A DNA stretch of 64,000 nt from Lepidostoma basale (taxonomy: Eukaryota > Arthropoda > Insecta > Trichoptera > Lepidostomatidae), in contig JAHDVF020000849.1 of the NCBI GenBank assembly GCA_022606425.2, positions 62,001 through 126,000 on the forward strand, read 5' to 3'. A program made the position numbers and the translations under genes. Numbering within the stretch: position 1 is the stretch's first letter; each line of letters opens with the position of its first letter. Under the pieces are notes generated by a model. It worked only from the letters and a program-made list of their open reading frames with translations, was not told the origin of the DNA and made no database searches. Shown one piece after another: positions 9,240-20,224 of this stretch.

Positions 9240-9688
9240 TTAAGCGAAGCATTGAACTGGCAAAAGAAGGATGAAAGTAGAATAAATGCAGTAGAAATGA
9301 GATCTCTTGGACGAATGTGTGGATACTGTGTATCATAGAGTGTCGAATGAAAATATAATAAGTGAATGCGGTGCGAATGATGGTGTTATGAACAAAATAA
9401 TGAGATGATCATTAAGATTATTTGGACACATGGAAAGAATGAATGAAGAAAGAATAGCAAAAAAATCGTATGTTAACGATGTAAATGGAACTAGAAATAG
9501 AGGAAGAGAAATATATCAAATATTGAATGTCGGCCACGTGAGGAGCCAGAGAAATCGACGCGCGTGCATCGCACGATGTATGAATGTTGAGGAAGCGAGA
9601 GAAATATGTCACGAAAGAAATGTGTTGCAGTCCATTCTTTCCGCCTACCCCTTCGGGGAGACGGCGTGATAGTTAATTAGTTAGTTAG
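9240..9688 (+). mobile_element. RTE-A1 3' fragment
   Basis: Contains MERMNEERIAKKSYVNDVNG and the ending SAYPFGETA followed by an eroded GTTA tail. A deletion removes GRPRKTWHDQ. It lies about 50 bp upstream of FAR exon 1. Confidence 0.85.
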
Positions 9689-9702
9689 CAATTGAAATTC
9701 CG

Positions 9703-9791
9703 TAGTACATCGTTCTACCACACATACGTCTTAGGGACCTCATCTCTACTGCAATTTATTCTACTTTCATCCTTATTACACCAGTTCCATT
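9703..9791 (-). mobile_element. RTE-A2 internal scrap
   Basis: Matches the RRMCGRTMYD and DESRINAVEM region on the minus strand (gttctaccacacatacgtct). Truncated at both ends. Confidence 0.7.
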
Positions 9792-9821
9792 TCTTACAAT
9801 ATATTATTTGAAATTTATTAA

Positions 9822-9963
9822 AGCCTGTGTTCTGCCAGTTGGTACTTATGGTCTTGAAACTATAACATTGTCCAAACAATGTGCCGAGAAACTACGAGTG
9901 ACCCAAAGAGCCATGTTAGGAATAAGTCTAAGAGACGATACGGTGAGATAAAAAACCAAGATG
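9822..9963 (+). mobile_element. RTE-C internal scrap
   Basis: Reads VLPVGTYGLETITLSKQCAE and RAMLGISLRD, then stops matching at gtgagataaaaaaccaag. No 3' end is present. Confidence 0.75.
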
Positions 9964-10040
9964 CGAAGTGTGATAGTCCATTCTTTCTGCCTACCCTTTC
10001 GAGGAGACGGCGTGATGGTTAGTTAGTTAGTTAGTTTTAT
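9964..10040 (+). mobile_element. RTE-A 3' end only
   Basis: Just the last 50 bp of the coding region (tccattctttctgcctaccc), the stop and a GTTA tail. It is directly followed by repeat R1. Confidence 0.75.
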
Positions 10041-10044
10041 TTTA

Positions 10045-10245
10045 TTTTATAGATTTATTTTCTACAGTAAACCCTATTGAAGTGAGTAGCTCTGTGTCAG
10101 CTTAAAAAACTAATTAAATAGTTATTGATGAATATGTATAAAAATCTCTATAAGGGAAGCAGAGGGGTCTACACAAAATAGAAGAAATCGGCAAGGGGTC
10201 TACGGAGCAAAAAAGTTAAGGGACCTCTGATATTGAGCCTTGAAT
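10045..10245. repeat. Dispersed repeat R1, copy 1
   Basis: Nearly identical to 20735-20948; both contain ctacagtaaaccctatt, gtgagtagctctgtgtcagc and gggacctctgatattgagcc. Both copies follow an RTE-A GTTA tail. A shorter, more diverged copy is at 51278-51375. Confidence 0.8.
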
Positions 10246-10295
10246 ATTTTTAATTGATTTCAAACATGAAATTAAAATTATAAAAACTTTATCTA

Positions 10296-10408
10296 ATTAT
10301 AATACGAGTATTCGTATAGTACTTATAGTACTCGTATAGAACTTATAGTACTCGTATAGTACTTATAGTACTCGTATAGTACTCGTAGAGTACTCGTATA
10401 GTACTTAT
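10296..10408. repeat. Short-period tandem repeat
   Basis: Irregular 10/20-bp units of the form agtactcgtatagtacttat repeat about five times. No coding or regulatory role is evident. Confidence 0.85.
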
Positions 10409-11224
10409 AAAGCGCTTTTAACCCGTGTTCAAAACAAAACGCTCGCTCCCATGTGGTAAATTCAGTTTACCGCTAACTTTATCTAAATATCAAGCATATG
10501 ACTCGATGAATCAAAATTTAATTTATGTCATCTTGTAGGGAATTTCATTAGGAATAGATCGATATCTATAACATACATGGATTATTTGAAAAACATATCA
10601 TTATTAATTTTTTTCTGGAACCATGCGATTTCTGATATGGAATGCGTCACAGCATACGAGCAACTGGACACCAAGTATAAACTTGTCTACGCGCCGCGGC
10701 CGGCGGGGCGAGACTTTACGAGATTTTACGTATGATAAAGGCACCTAGGCAAAATGTATAGTACGTTCAAGACAACGAGTACGTATTAATATTTGTCCCT
10801 TTGGTAAAGTGTTAATATTTTCACAGTTCTGATATTATTAAGTTGCGTGCTGCGTTTCCGTCCACAGTCAGTATTATTACGTACCTATGAAAAGGCCAAA
10901 CATATAATTTATAATACGTTCAAAACAGCGAGTAAGTATTTGTCACTTTTGATAAAGTTGTAAATATTAGCAAAACAAATTCTACCTTAACACGAATGAA
11001 GGTGAGGGCAGTCTTAGAAAATATTTTTTTTTGGGATGAAGGAAGTAATTTTTGCTTTTTTTTTATTACGAAATATTGAGAACACTTCAATGGAGGATTA
11101 CATTTTTTTATAATATTAGGGTCCATAGGTTTTAAGAAAATCAACTTTAAATTGGCAGTGGAAACTCAATTGACCACATGGCAACGCGACGGTTAAAATA
11201 AAATGTAAAAGTAGAATACATTTA
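10409..11224. other. Unassigned region with a local direct repeat
   Basis: No gene is recognisable. A GC-rich island (10685-10712, cgcgccgcggccggcgggg) stands out. The stretch around 10755-10820 (tacgttcaagacaacgagta) recurs at 10915-10970 as tacgttcaaaacagcgagta. Confidence 0.4.
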
Positions 11225-11390
11225 CTTCAACTGGAATACACTTTGAACAATGTTTATTTCTTTGTAAATGACAATTTATTAAATTCAAAAAAAAAATAAC
11301 GCAAACATGTTTCGGACACAGAAACCCTTCATCAGTGTAGTTAATTATTGTATATACAAAATAAATATTTAAACAAAATTTTCATGAATG
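11225..11390 (-). mobile_element. Penelope/retrozyme-like remnant with hammerhead-like core
   Basis: The minus strand at 11335-11304 reads CTGATGA, a short spacer, then CCGAAACATGTT. That is the order of conserved bases in a minimal type I hammerhead ribozyme (CUGANGA, stem II, GAAAC, stem III, NUH). Similar cores are at 30435-30465, 31835-31865 and 50058-50090. Stem II here is weak. Confidence 0.5.
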
Positions 11391-11451
11391 TGATCGGTTT
11401 TGACAGATATTAACAAAAATTCAGTGGTGAGATATGTGTATTTGTTCCTAT

Positions 11452-11513
11452 GTCAATTTGAATAATTTATTTGATATAATTTTGCAATTTGAATAATTTA
11501 TTTGATATAATTT
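11452..11513. repeat. Two-unit tandem duplication
   Basis: caatttgaataatttatttg followed by atataatttt occurs twice in a row with one base between variants. It is a simple local duplication. Confidence 0.85.
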
Positions 11514-11521
11514 TTTTAACA

Positions 11522-11845
11522 AAAACAACAACAACAACAAACCATCACGCCGTTTCCCCGTAGGGTTAGGCAGAGAGAATGGACCGCCAAACTATCCTAA
11601 CCTGGCACACCTCTCTTGCTTCCTCCACATTCATACAGCGAGTCATACATGCACGTCGATTCTTCCGACTTCTAACATGACCAACCTTTAAAATTTGATT
11701 AATTTGGTCACGCCATGTTTTCCTCGGTCTGCCTAGACTCCGTACTCCATTTACATCATTAACGTATAGTTTCTTAACCATTCTTTCTCCATCCATGCGC
11801 TCCATATGTCCGAACCAACGCAACGATACTTTCATAATTTTATTA
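11522..11845 (-). mobile_element. RTE-A2 3' fragment with TTG tail
   Basis: The minus strand reads MKVSLRWFGHMERMDGERMV, then KKLYVNDVNGVRSLGRPRKT and the C-terminal cysteine-bearing block, ending with (TTG)n instead of GTTA. The 3' tail appears as aacaacaacaacaa at 11524-11540. Confidence 0.88.
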
Positions 11846-12124
11846 TTTTAATTAAAATACGGTTAATTACTATTTATAGGAGAAAATATTAAATATGGAA
11901 AATATAATAATAAGAAAATAATAATCACTATAATAATAAAAACATTAATTAGAAGAAACAATTACACATAGTACAAAGTCAAAAACGATGAAACATAATA
12001 AATTCAAGACGATAAACAATAGAAAGAAGAAGATTACATTATTAAGAAAGGTGACAAAGTTGAAGGTAGTATTATTTATTTTGCTGGATTGTATAGGGGA
12101 AAAGTTTTTAATGTACTCGTACTA
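11846..12124. other. AT-rich, no feature seen
   Basis: Low-complexity A/T sequence with no recognisable gene or repeat family. Confidence 0.4.
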
Positions 12125-12504
12125 TATATATATGGTGTTTTTTCTAGAGGTTTGGTTTTTAAACTGGCAACATTGTTTCTACAAACTGTAAATTTGTCAA
12201 TTGACAGTTGATTTGTAGACAGTACGTTTTGCCATTTCACCATGAATAGACTGACAAATTGAGAAAAATTATTTTGAAAATCATGGTTCAGTTTGAAAAA
12301 CTTATCGTGCACTACGTCCATTTTACGTTCGACATAATCGTCCATCCGAGCAAATTATTCGGAAGACCGTGGATCGTTTTCGCACCACGTACACTCTAGT
12401 GGATAATACGCATCCACAAAGACGACAATTGTTGAAAATTGGATCTCACGATTGCGCTTCATTCGAGCTAGCCGTGGCGCTCATATGCCCGAAAACATGT
12501 TTAA

Positions 12505-13725
12505 CCCTTGAATGCATTTTGTTGCATATATGCAACACTTTATTTAAGCGCTTATAACTCTGTATACATGCAATAAATGGACTCTAATGCATAGTGTTGC
12601 GTAAGTGTAACAATACGCCGAGCCATTGTGTTTTTAAATTATTCGAGTAGATGTCTCTGTAAGCAAAATATTTACATTTTAATAAAATAAAAAAAACGTT
12701 AGGTGCAAATATGTCAAATTTCTGAGAGTTTCAACATTTATTTTTATTGGTGTTACTGGATATAAACTAACTAACTAACTAACCATCACGCCGTCTCCCC
12801 GAAGGGGTAGGCAGAAAGAATGGACTGTCACACTTTTACTGATGCGGCACTCCACCTTTCTCTTTTCGCTCCGCGGGAGACGCGGTGTTATGGGTTGCGA
12901 ACCTCATCGCCACCAATAGGCATCTCCCGCGCACACTTCGATCGTCCAACACCCACAAAATAAATCTAAAACAAATAATATAAAATACAATGATATAAAA
13001 TAAAATAACAAAATAAAAATAATTTAACAAAAAATGTTCTTTTTAAATGGTGCACATATTGTCTATTTAATTTATGTTCAACGAATCCACCGTTTTTTAA
13101 ATTTAGCACATAATGTTTTTTTCGATGTTGCACATGTTGACATGGACGATCCGGACTTTTGTGTTTATTTAATTTATGTTACACGTTTCCACCGTTTTTT
13201 AAATTAGCTGTAATTAGGCACTTTACCAGCAAGAACTTTAAAATAATATTGAAAAAATTATTCAAATTGTCATTGGAACAAATGAAAATTTTATTTTACA
13301 CCTGTCAAAATTCTTTATAAAAACTTTAAAATTAATATAATTTTAACAGCAAAACAGCACAAACGTATTACGTGTCACAATTAACTATTATAAAGTGCGG
13401 CAACAGTTAAATTGACCAAAACAATTCACTTATACGCGAAATATCTCCAAATTAACAGGAGCACCACATGAACCAAACCAAATTTTCAAAAAAAAAAAAA
13501 AATTATATATTCCATAAAGGTGAGTCTACCATTGTTTATTAATTTTTGATTTACATTTTTGTAATAATTGCAAAAAGTAAACAAAACGTGCAGTGAATAA
13601 AATATGAATAAAATCCACAAACAAATTTACATATTTTTTAAAATTATTTTTGCCGTTATTTTCAACCTAATTTTAGTATAAAAATATTTTTACAGTTGAA
13701 TTTGGAAAAATCTTGCATTTAAGGG
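12505..13725. mobile_element. piggyBac-like non-autonomous element
   Basis: The ends are CCCTTGAATGCA and, inverted, CCCTTAAATGCA, flanked on both sides by TTAA (12501-12504 and 13726-13729). This is the piggyBac signature. The empty site exists at 3447-3452 (tttaaa) in the related relic, which confirms precise insertion. There is no transposase frame. A retrotransposed SINE/RTE-A chimera (12764-12998) has inserted within it. Confidence 0.85.
12764..12998 (-). mobile_element. SINE-like chimera ending in the RTE-A 3' tail, copy 1
   Basis: Read on the minus strand it starts near tattatttgttttagattta, continues ttggacgatcgaagtgtgcg and gatgaggttcgcaaccc, and ends with the last 70 bp of RTE-A (cagtccattctttctgccta) and a GTTA tail. 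The same junction occurs at 40580-40781, so it is an element, not an accident. GGTTCGCAACC is close to a pol III B box (GGTTCGANNCC); no good A box is evident. Confidence 0.65.
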
Positions 13726-14173
13726 TTAAACAATAATGGCATAAAATTATCTATTAAATAAAGCCAATATCATAGACATTAACATTATTTTAATGTGTCA
13801 CTAATGGAGATTAACACAAGGAATTCTTTTAAAATGACGTAAATTCGTAGGTAAAACCAAGCAAGCAAAATAACTGTGACTTTCGAGTATAATCGATGGC
13901 ATTTTGAGCACAACGGAAAAACCCGTTTTTTACAATATTTTGACCCCGATAAAAAATAGCGAAGAACTATTTTCGCTTCGACATATCGGGCCTCATTTAA
14001 TAATGCCTTTCAGGCCTTTGGCAAATCTTCTAAGGCCAGAATAGCAAAAATTTTAAACGTTAAAATTTTTAAAGGGTTGGATGCAGGCGCCAAAATGAGC
14101 GAAGTGTAATAAAGCTGTGTATTGTATGCGTACGATACTGTTCTACTTGCAGACAATGAACATGGACTACAAG

Positions 14174-15828
14174 CAGTGGCGGTACTTCCATACAAGCCGA
14201 AAAGCCGGGCTTGCCTTAAAAAATCTATAATAAAGCCGTCTACGAATAAAATAATATTTTGAATTTTTGCGCGATTTAAAGCGATTTGATTCGTTGCGTT
14301 GCAAATGACTCCGCTGACATGCGCAGAAATCACCTACGTGTTTTGTTACACTCATACGCGCCATATTTTATTTCACTCATACGTACTGTAGGTGAGATGC
14401 CCGCGAAATCGCCTACGTCCACATGTGTTGTTTCATGTTTTCAACAGGCTTCATATTGGGCATGCAAAATGTAAAGGGGTCCTTGTCGCACTTACGTATT
14501 TTTGGCTTGTAATCATATAGCTAGGTGCATATACTAGAATATATCTGGGTGTTTTTCAAAAAGTTTGCTCGTTGCGTAATAATTCCACTAAATCACATTT
14601 GGCGTTCCACTAATACATCACGTCGCGTAGTGGATGTGACGTATGATGCCAGTATTGAAACAAACTCCAAAATGCAGGTTTATGAATATGATTTTACTAA
14701 ATATTACATTGAATTCAGATTCTAGATGTCGGTCATTTTTACCCATGAAAAGCTGTAAGTCAAACAATCAATACTTACATTATAGAATCACGTTCGTTGT
14801 GGAAAATAAAAACAGCACGTCGTGACGCCCGACCACTATTTCACATAACATAATGCGACTGGTGTCAATTTACAAACATGGCGACCGTTGACGAGCTATA
14901 AAATGTTGCCATCAATCAAATATATACTTAGTTTATAGTAAATTTTTCGTTTAAATCAGTATATCGACGTAGCGTATACGGAATTTTCCACCAACGTCGT
15001 TTTGAGTGACTAAATAAAAACAGTATTTTATATTATTTTGAACTCTAATACGCTGTTATCTAGGAATATTATTGATAAAACTCTTGGACAAGAAGTAGCT
15101 TATCAATTAATATTTTTCCTTTATAAAGTGCAAAAGGGACACTAGAAAAATCACCACTTTTCTATCGTATATTCCCAATAATTAAGCAAAATAAACAGAT
15201 ATAAGTACTTTTGGATATGTGAATAATCAATTTGTGAGTTATTCTGTTGTTTTGAGATATAAAAAAAACAGTTTTAAAATCATTAGCCTGCAGAATTACC
15301 TCGAAAGTCATAGGACATGTAATTTTCGAGTAAACATTTTATTTGAAAAACACCCATATACCAGAATATATCTGCATTTTTTTGTATTTGAAGCCGGGCT
15401 TTATCACTCTGAAATATGTTACTATTCATTGTGTCACTAACATCATTTATATTGTCAGAATGTTATCTGTCATATACGTTATGTGCAGAAATGTTATGAA
15501 AAGAAATATGATGTAATTACTTAACGAACATTTATTTATAACTCGTGTTTCGGTGTTAACATATGTGTTATTATTGTCTATTTACAGTATATTTCTTATT
15601 AATTATATTTCTTCTTGAATTTCTAATTAAGAACGTGAGTTTGATGACGCAGAAACATATTTTTTGTGTGTAAAATGCGATTTAAAATCAATTAATTCCC
15701 GAAATTAATTTAGAAAGATAAAACACTTTTAATCCAAAAAAAATACATTATCGTGACCCTCTTCTAATATTATAACACAAAAAAGTTGGATGGGCTTGCC
15801 TTACTGGTTGACCCTAGGCACGCCACTG
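14174..15828. mobile_element. Non-autonomous hAT element with 8-bp target duplication
   Basis: Left end CAGTGGCGGTACTTCCATAC; right end inverted CAGTGGCGTGCCTAGGGTCA. The perfect 8-bp duplication ACTACAAG is at 14166-14173 and 15829-15836. The target is an RTE-A1 coding sequence whose uninterrupted form is visible at 42221-42250. No transposase frame exists in its 1,655 bp. Diverged copies are at 18268-19173 and 22525-23233. Confidence 0.92.
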
Positions 15829-15911
15829 ACTACAAGCCCTTGAGTCTAGTATGTATGAGGTGTGCAAGCGATTTTTTTTCCCTTAAACAAGTATAAAACA
15901 ATTCGTTTTAA

Positions 15912-16292
15912 CCTTTCTCTTACGGTGCTAAAATAAAAACGCGCGTTCCTGTGTTGGGTAGTCAGTACCCAATCAAAAATTAGCGATTTTACATCGGAAA
16001 AATAAGAACATTCATAGCTAATCCCCTTAATAAATTATAATTGAAGTCAAAAATTGAGATTTATTTGCTAACAACATCTGGCAACGCTCACAGAACGGGC
16101 ATAGGTCCACCCTGATTGCAAGCCCGAGAGCTACTGCCGGGCAGTGAGAACATTGAGCTCCTCGCGCTTCTACAGTGAAGTATGCAAGAGTGAGATGCGA
16201 ATATAGTGTCGCGTGTATTTATTATATTTATAGAGATATTGATGGTTATTAGAAGCAACGTGTAGAAGATACCCATCACAGGGAAGGGAGGG
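15912..16292. mobile_element. Possible TTAA-flanked element
   Basis: Flanked by TTAA at 15908-15911 and 16293-16296; the ends read CCTTTCTCTTACGG and, inverted, CCCTCCCTTCCC, only loosely similar. A piggyBac-like origin is possible but weakly supported. Confidence 0.25.
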
Positions 16293-16650
16293 TTAAACAA
16301 AATTACTGTGCACAATTACACTGTTAAGAGTGAATGATGAAAATTTGGAGAAAGCAGATGAGTTCGTGTATTTGGGAAGTATGTTTACAAAAGGTGGGCG
16401 AGTGGAGAGGGATATTGAAAGAAGGGTTGGGGCAGGCAACAAAGTGAATGGTGCACTTAAAGTTGTCATCGCAAACAAAAACCTATCCAAAAAAGCTAAA
16501 ATAGCAGTGCACAATGGTGTTCTTGTAACGACCCTTATTTATGGAAGCGAAGCATGGAACTGGCAAAAGAAGTATAAAATAGAATGAATGCAGTAGAAAT
16601 GAGATCTCTTAAACGAATGTGTCGATTTTCTGTTTATGATAGAGTGTTAT

Positions 16651-17188
16651 GATAGAGAGCTTGACAGTGAAGCACGGTCCGGTAGGCCCTCAACATCCAA
16701 AAATGATGTTGTCATTGATCAAGTAAGGACCCTGGTGATGCAGGATCGTGGAATAACGATCAGAGAACTTGCTGATGAAGTGAGCATTAATGTTAGATCC
16801 ATTTATTCCATTTTAACTGAAGATTTGACCCTCAGAAGGGTCTCAGCAAAATTTATGTTGTTGACAATTTAGCAAAGTTGCTGACAATTTAGCAAAAGCA
16901 ACTTCGTGTGGAGATCGCACAGGACATGCTGGAGACTGTGATCAATGATCCCAATCGCTCCCTGTGATTTCTGGCTTTTTCCCCAGCTGAAAATGCCTTT
17001 GAAAGGGACCAGATTTCAGACCAGGGAAGACATCACGAACATTGCGACGGACCACCTGCGCGCCATACCAAAAGAGTATTTCCAGCGTTGCTTCCGGCAG
17101 TGGCAGAACCGTTGGGAGAAGTGTGTAGCAGCTCAAGGGGACACTTTGAAGGGATTAGTGTCATTTAATTGTATCTCAAAACACGAAT
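16651..17188 (+). mobile_element. Mariner transposase relic, internally deleted
   Basis: The N-terminal HTH part reads SEARSGRPSTSKNDVVIDQV, then ITIRELADEVSINVRSIYSI and LTEDLTLRRVSAKF. The sequence then jumps to the C-terminus, APCDFWLFPQLKMPLKGTRF followed by AIPKEYFQRCFRQW and KCVAAQGDTL. SGRPSTS, LTEDL..RRVSAKF and P.LKMPLKG are classic mariner motifs. The segment carrying the first two catalytic aspartates is gone; the third survives in APCDF. It interrupts RTE-A1 and RTE-C sequence. Confidence 0.88.
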
Positions 17189-17660
17189 TACATCCTTAAA
17201 AACCGGAAAATACCGATCAACCTGAAACAAAAAGTCCATAAAGCCTGGTCTTGAAACTGTAACATTGTCCAAACAAAGTGCCAAGAAACTACGAGTGATC
17301 CAAAGAACCGAGAAAAGAGCCATGTTAGGAACAAGCCTAAGAGACTGAGTCAGAAACGATACGATTAGAGAAAAACCAAAGGTCACTGACATCATCCACC
17401 GGGTAGCAACTCTAAAGCATCAATAGGCACAGGTCACGTAGCCAGAAGCTCAGATGAAAAATTGACAAGAAGACTGCTGACTCGGAGACCGTGAACGGCA
17501 AAAAGAAGTGCAGGGCGACCGCAACTACGGTGGAAGGATGATCTAAACGGACACGTCGGAATAACCTGGATGCATTCTGCACAGGACAGAATGACATGGA
17601 AGCAAATGGAGGAGGCCTTTGTCCAGGAGTGGACGGGAATAGGCTGAGGAAGAAAAATAC
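17189..17660 (+). mobile_element. RTE-C fragment
   Basis: Opens with tccttaaaaaccggaaaata (KNRKIPINLKQKV region) and includes the ETVTLSKQSAKKLRV, RRVATLK and MEEAFVQEWTGIG blocks. Many frameshifts. It follows the mariner relic directly. Confidence 0.8.
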
Positions 17661-17679
17661 ACTTACTACATAACTAACC

Positions 17680-18110
17680 ATCAAGATTAAAGTCTTCAAC
17701 CAGTGCGTCTTGCCAGTCATGACGTACGGAGCCGAGACGTGCACACTGACAAAAGGTCTAGTCTACAGATTCAAGGTCGCCCAGCGCGCCATGCAAAGAG
17801 CCATGCTTGGAATAACCTTGAGGGACAGATTTAGAATCGAATTTATTCGACAACAAACCAAGGTGACTGAGGTGGTTCTACGGATAGGCGGGCTGAAGTG
17901 GCGGTGGGCTGGTCATATCTGTCGGAGAACCGACAGCCGATGGGAATGACGGGTTCTGGAGTGGAGACCGAGTACAGGATTCCGTAGAGTTGGACGTCCC
18001 CCTGCCCGCTGGACCGACGATCGGAAGAGGATTGCTGGACATGGATGGATGGGAGCGACAATGGACATGGATGGAGAGGCCTACATTCAGCAATGGATGA
18101 CAGACGGCTG
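17680..18110 (+). mobile_element. RTE-C-related second family
   Basis: Reads VLPVMTYGAETCTLTKGLVY, then RAMLGITLRDRFRIEFIRQQ and GLKWRWAGHICRRTDSRWE, followed by VGRPPARWTDD and GEAYIQQWM after a stop. It has the same architecture as RTE-C but is clearly distinct in sequence. Confidence 0.82.
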
Positions 18111-18267
18111 TTGTTGTTTTTATGAATAAAAGTCGGATACCTTTTGAACACACCTCGTATATGATGTCATGTCGAATGAAAAAATAAGATTTTCGCTCTG
18201 AAGAAGATGTATCGATAGCGGTCTTTATTGCCATATGATTGATTTGTTTTTATATCTTACATACAGT

Positions 18268-19173
18268 CAGTGGCGTGCCTTAAGTCAACCAGTAAGGCAA
18301 GCCAATCAGACTTTTTTGAGTAATAATATTTGTAGAGGGTCACGATAATGTATTTTTCATTTTAAATCTATACAAAAATGAATTTTCTGCGTCATCAAAC
18401 TCATGTTCTTGTATAATATAAAACTGGATTTACAAATACACGAAGAAATATAATTACTCGTAATAAGAATACAGCAATCCGAGAAATCTGCGAGGTCGAA
18501 GATGTGGTCAGATGGGGACGTCAAAGACGGCGATACTGGCATCAACACGTAGAAAGGATGAGCTCAAATAGGATACCACACATAGCTCTCCATGGAACGC
18601 CAAACAGACAACGCCGACCAGGAAGACCCCCGAAACGGTGGAGAGAAAGCTGGAGTTCAGCGTCTCAAGAGGACCCGCCTGAAATAATAGACTCCTGAGT
18701 CTACCAAAAGGGAAGAAGAAGAAGAAGAAGAAATAATGTGTATGTGTGTAACACGAATTATAAAAAAATGTTCGTAAAGAAATCACATAATCTTTCTATT
18801 CATAAAATTTCTGCACATAACGTAAATGACAGGTAACATTCTGACAATATAAATGAAGTTCGTGACACATCGAATAGTAACATACTTCAGAGTGATAAAG
18901 CCCGGCTTCAAATCCATACAAAACATTGTAGATATCTTCTGGTATAGATGCACCTAGCTTTATGATTACAAGCCAAAAATACATAAGTGCGACAAAGACC
19001 CTTTTACATTTTGCTAGCGCAATATGAAGCCCATCGAAAACATGAAACAAAACATGTGGACGTAGGCGATTTCGCGGGCATTAAATCGCTTTAACTCGCG
19101 CAAAAATTCAAAATAGGTTATTATTTTTTAAGGCAAGCCCGGCTTTTCGGCTTGTATGGAAGTGTCGCCAATG
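18268..19173 (-). mobile_element. hAT element, copy 2, with imperfect target duplication
   Basis: Starts CAGTGGCGTGCCTTAAGTCA and ends ttggaagtgtcgccaatg-like (tgtatggaagtgtcgcca). Internal blocks match 14174-15828 in reverse, including agcccggcttcaaatcc and tgtggacgtaggcgattt. Flanks catacagt and cagacagt match at 7 of 8 bases. An RTE-D fragment (18466-18735) is inserted in it. Confidence 0.82.
18466..18735 (+). mobile_element. RTE-D fragment inside hAT copy 2
   Basis: NTAIREICEVEDVVRWGRQR, then HQHVERMSSNRIPHIALHGT and GRPPKRWRESW, ending SQEDPPEIIDS-stop and a gaagaagaag tail. It closely matches 21546-21785. Confidence 0.85.
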
Positions 19174-19181
19174 CAGACAGT

Positions 19182-19489
19182 ACATATAATTGAAATTTAA
19201 ATATTAATAAACAAAAAATATGTTAAATAAATTTGAATATGTAGATTAACTTCCGTATTATGTTTGTTATTATACAATAGATAACAAAATTTTAAGTTGC
19301 TCTATTTTAGATAAAAGATAATATTATTATTACGGTCCTAAATATTTTATTTAGCATATATAAATATTAATTCGTTTGACCTCACAGATATGTACCATTT
19401 ATTAATAACCACGTGTGTTCACAGCCAACACGTGAAATCATACCACGTATCAGTTTAGTTGGTAAACAAACCATTTTAATATTTAAACG
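19182..19489. other. AT-rich, no feature seen
   Basis: No coding or repeat signature is recognisable in this roughly 310-bp stretch. Confidence 0.4.
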
Positions 19490-20105
19490 AACTAACATAA
19501 CCTAACCTAACCATCACGCCGTCTCCCCGAAGATATAGATAGTACTACTTCTCTTTCCTGACATACATCTCTTATTTCCTGAGCATTCTTACATCGTGTC
19601 ATGCACGCGCGTCGATATCTCCGACTCCTCACGTGGCGGACATTCAATATATGATTTATTTGATCGTGCCACGTTTTCCTCGGTCTTCCTCTATTTATGG
19701 TTCCATTTGCATCGTTAACATATATATTTTTACCATTCTTTCTCCAATCATTCTTTCCATTTATCCAAACCATCTTAATGATCCTTTCATTATATTGTTC
19801 ATAACACTATCATTCGCACCGCATTCACTTAATTTATTTTCATTCGACACTCTATCATACACAGAGTATCCACACATTCGTCTAAGAGATCTCATTTTTA
19901 CTGCATTTATTCTACTGTTATCCTTCTTTTACCAGTTCCATGCTTCGCTTCCATACATAAGGGTCGGTACAAGAACACTATTGTGCACTGCCCTTCTAGC
20001 TTTTTTGGATAGGTTTACGATGACAACTTTAAGTGCACCATTCACTTTGTTACCTGCCCCAACCCTTCTTTCAATATCCCTCTCCACTCGCCAATCTTTT
20101 GTAAA
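19490..20105 (-). mobile_element. RTE-A1 fragment with CCTAA-type tail
   Basis: Minus strand covers the region from GAGNKVNGALKVVIVNLSKK through the C-terminus. The 3' tail reads aacctaacctaacc on the plus strand, a pentamer variant of the usual tetramer. Part of the GHME block is frameshifted. Confidence 0.85.
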
Positions 20106-20222
20106 CATACGCGTGCATGACACGATGTATGAATGTTGAGAAAGCGAGAGAAATATGTCAGGAAAGAAAAGTGTGGCAGTCCATTTTTTCTGCCTACCCC
20201 TTCGGGGAGAGTTAGTTAGTTC
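20104..20222 (+). mobile_element. RTE-A1 3' end in inverted orientation
   Basis: VHDTMYEC..., then the last 100 bp of RTE-A1 and a short GTTA tail, fused head to head with the preceding minus-strand copy. This suggests inversion or 5'-inverted integration. Confidence 0.75.
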
Positions 20223-20224
20223 TT

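Larger units (their letters stand above)
12125..13800 (+). mobile_element. Mariner-like HTH relic split by a piggyBac-like insertion
   Basis: The left part (12125-12504) and right part (13726-13800) together match the relic at 3371-3790 in reverse. Shared features include gaggtttggtttttaaactg, the DRFRTTYTLVDNTHPQRRQL frame at 12369-12460 and aataatggcataaaattatc. The break falls at the TTAA site where the copy at 3371 is uninterrupted. Confidence 0.75.
14068..16650 (+). mobile_element. RTE-A1 copy interrupted by hAT and other insertions
   Basis: The pieces align in order: GLDAGAKMSE and the decayed YADD region (14068-14173), then 15829-15872 (SSMYEVCKRF-like), then 16318-16650 (VNDENLEKADEFVYLGSMFT, GGRVERDIERRVGAGNKVNG, VHNGVLVTTLIYGSEAWNWQ). 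The hAT at 14174-15828 splits the reverse-transcriptase core. Between 15873 and 16317 there is other inserted sequence. Confidence 0.82.

Noticed and set aside
10685..10712. GC-rich island as a promoter or CpG island
   Set aside because: Under 30 bp long with no adjacent gene; probably a piece of unrecognised repeat.
10920..11144. Minus-strand frame MIFLKPMDPNIIKK...
   Set aside because: Low-complexity, lysine-rich translation of A/T runs with no family resemblance or splice context.
19498..19516. CCTAA-like repeat as telomeric sequence
   Set aside because: Only two or three units occur, exactly at the 3' tail of an RTE-A1 copy whose relatives carry GTTA tails. It is a tail variant, not a telomere. 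The TTAG arrays elsewhere are tetramers, not the insect TTAGG.
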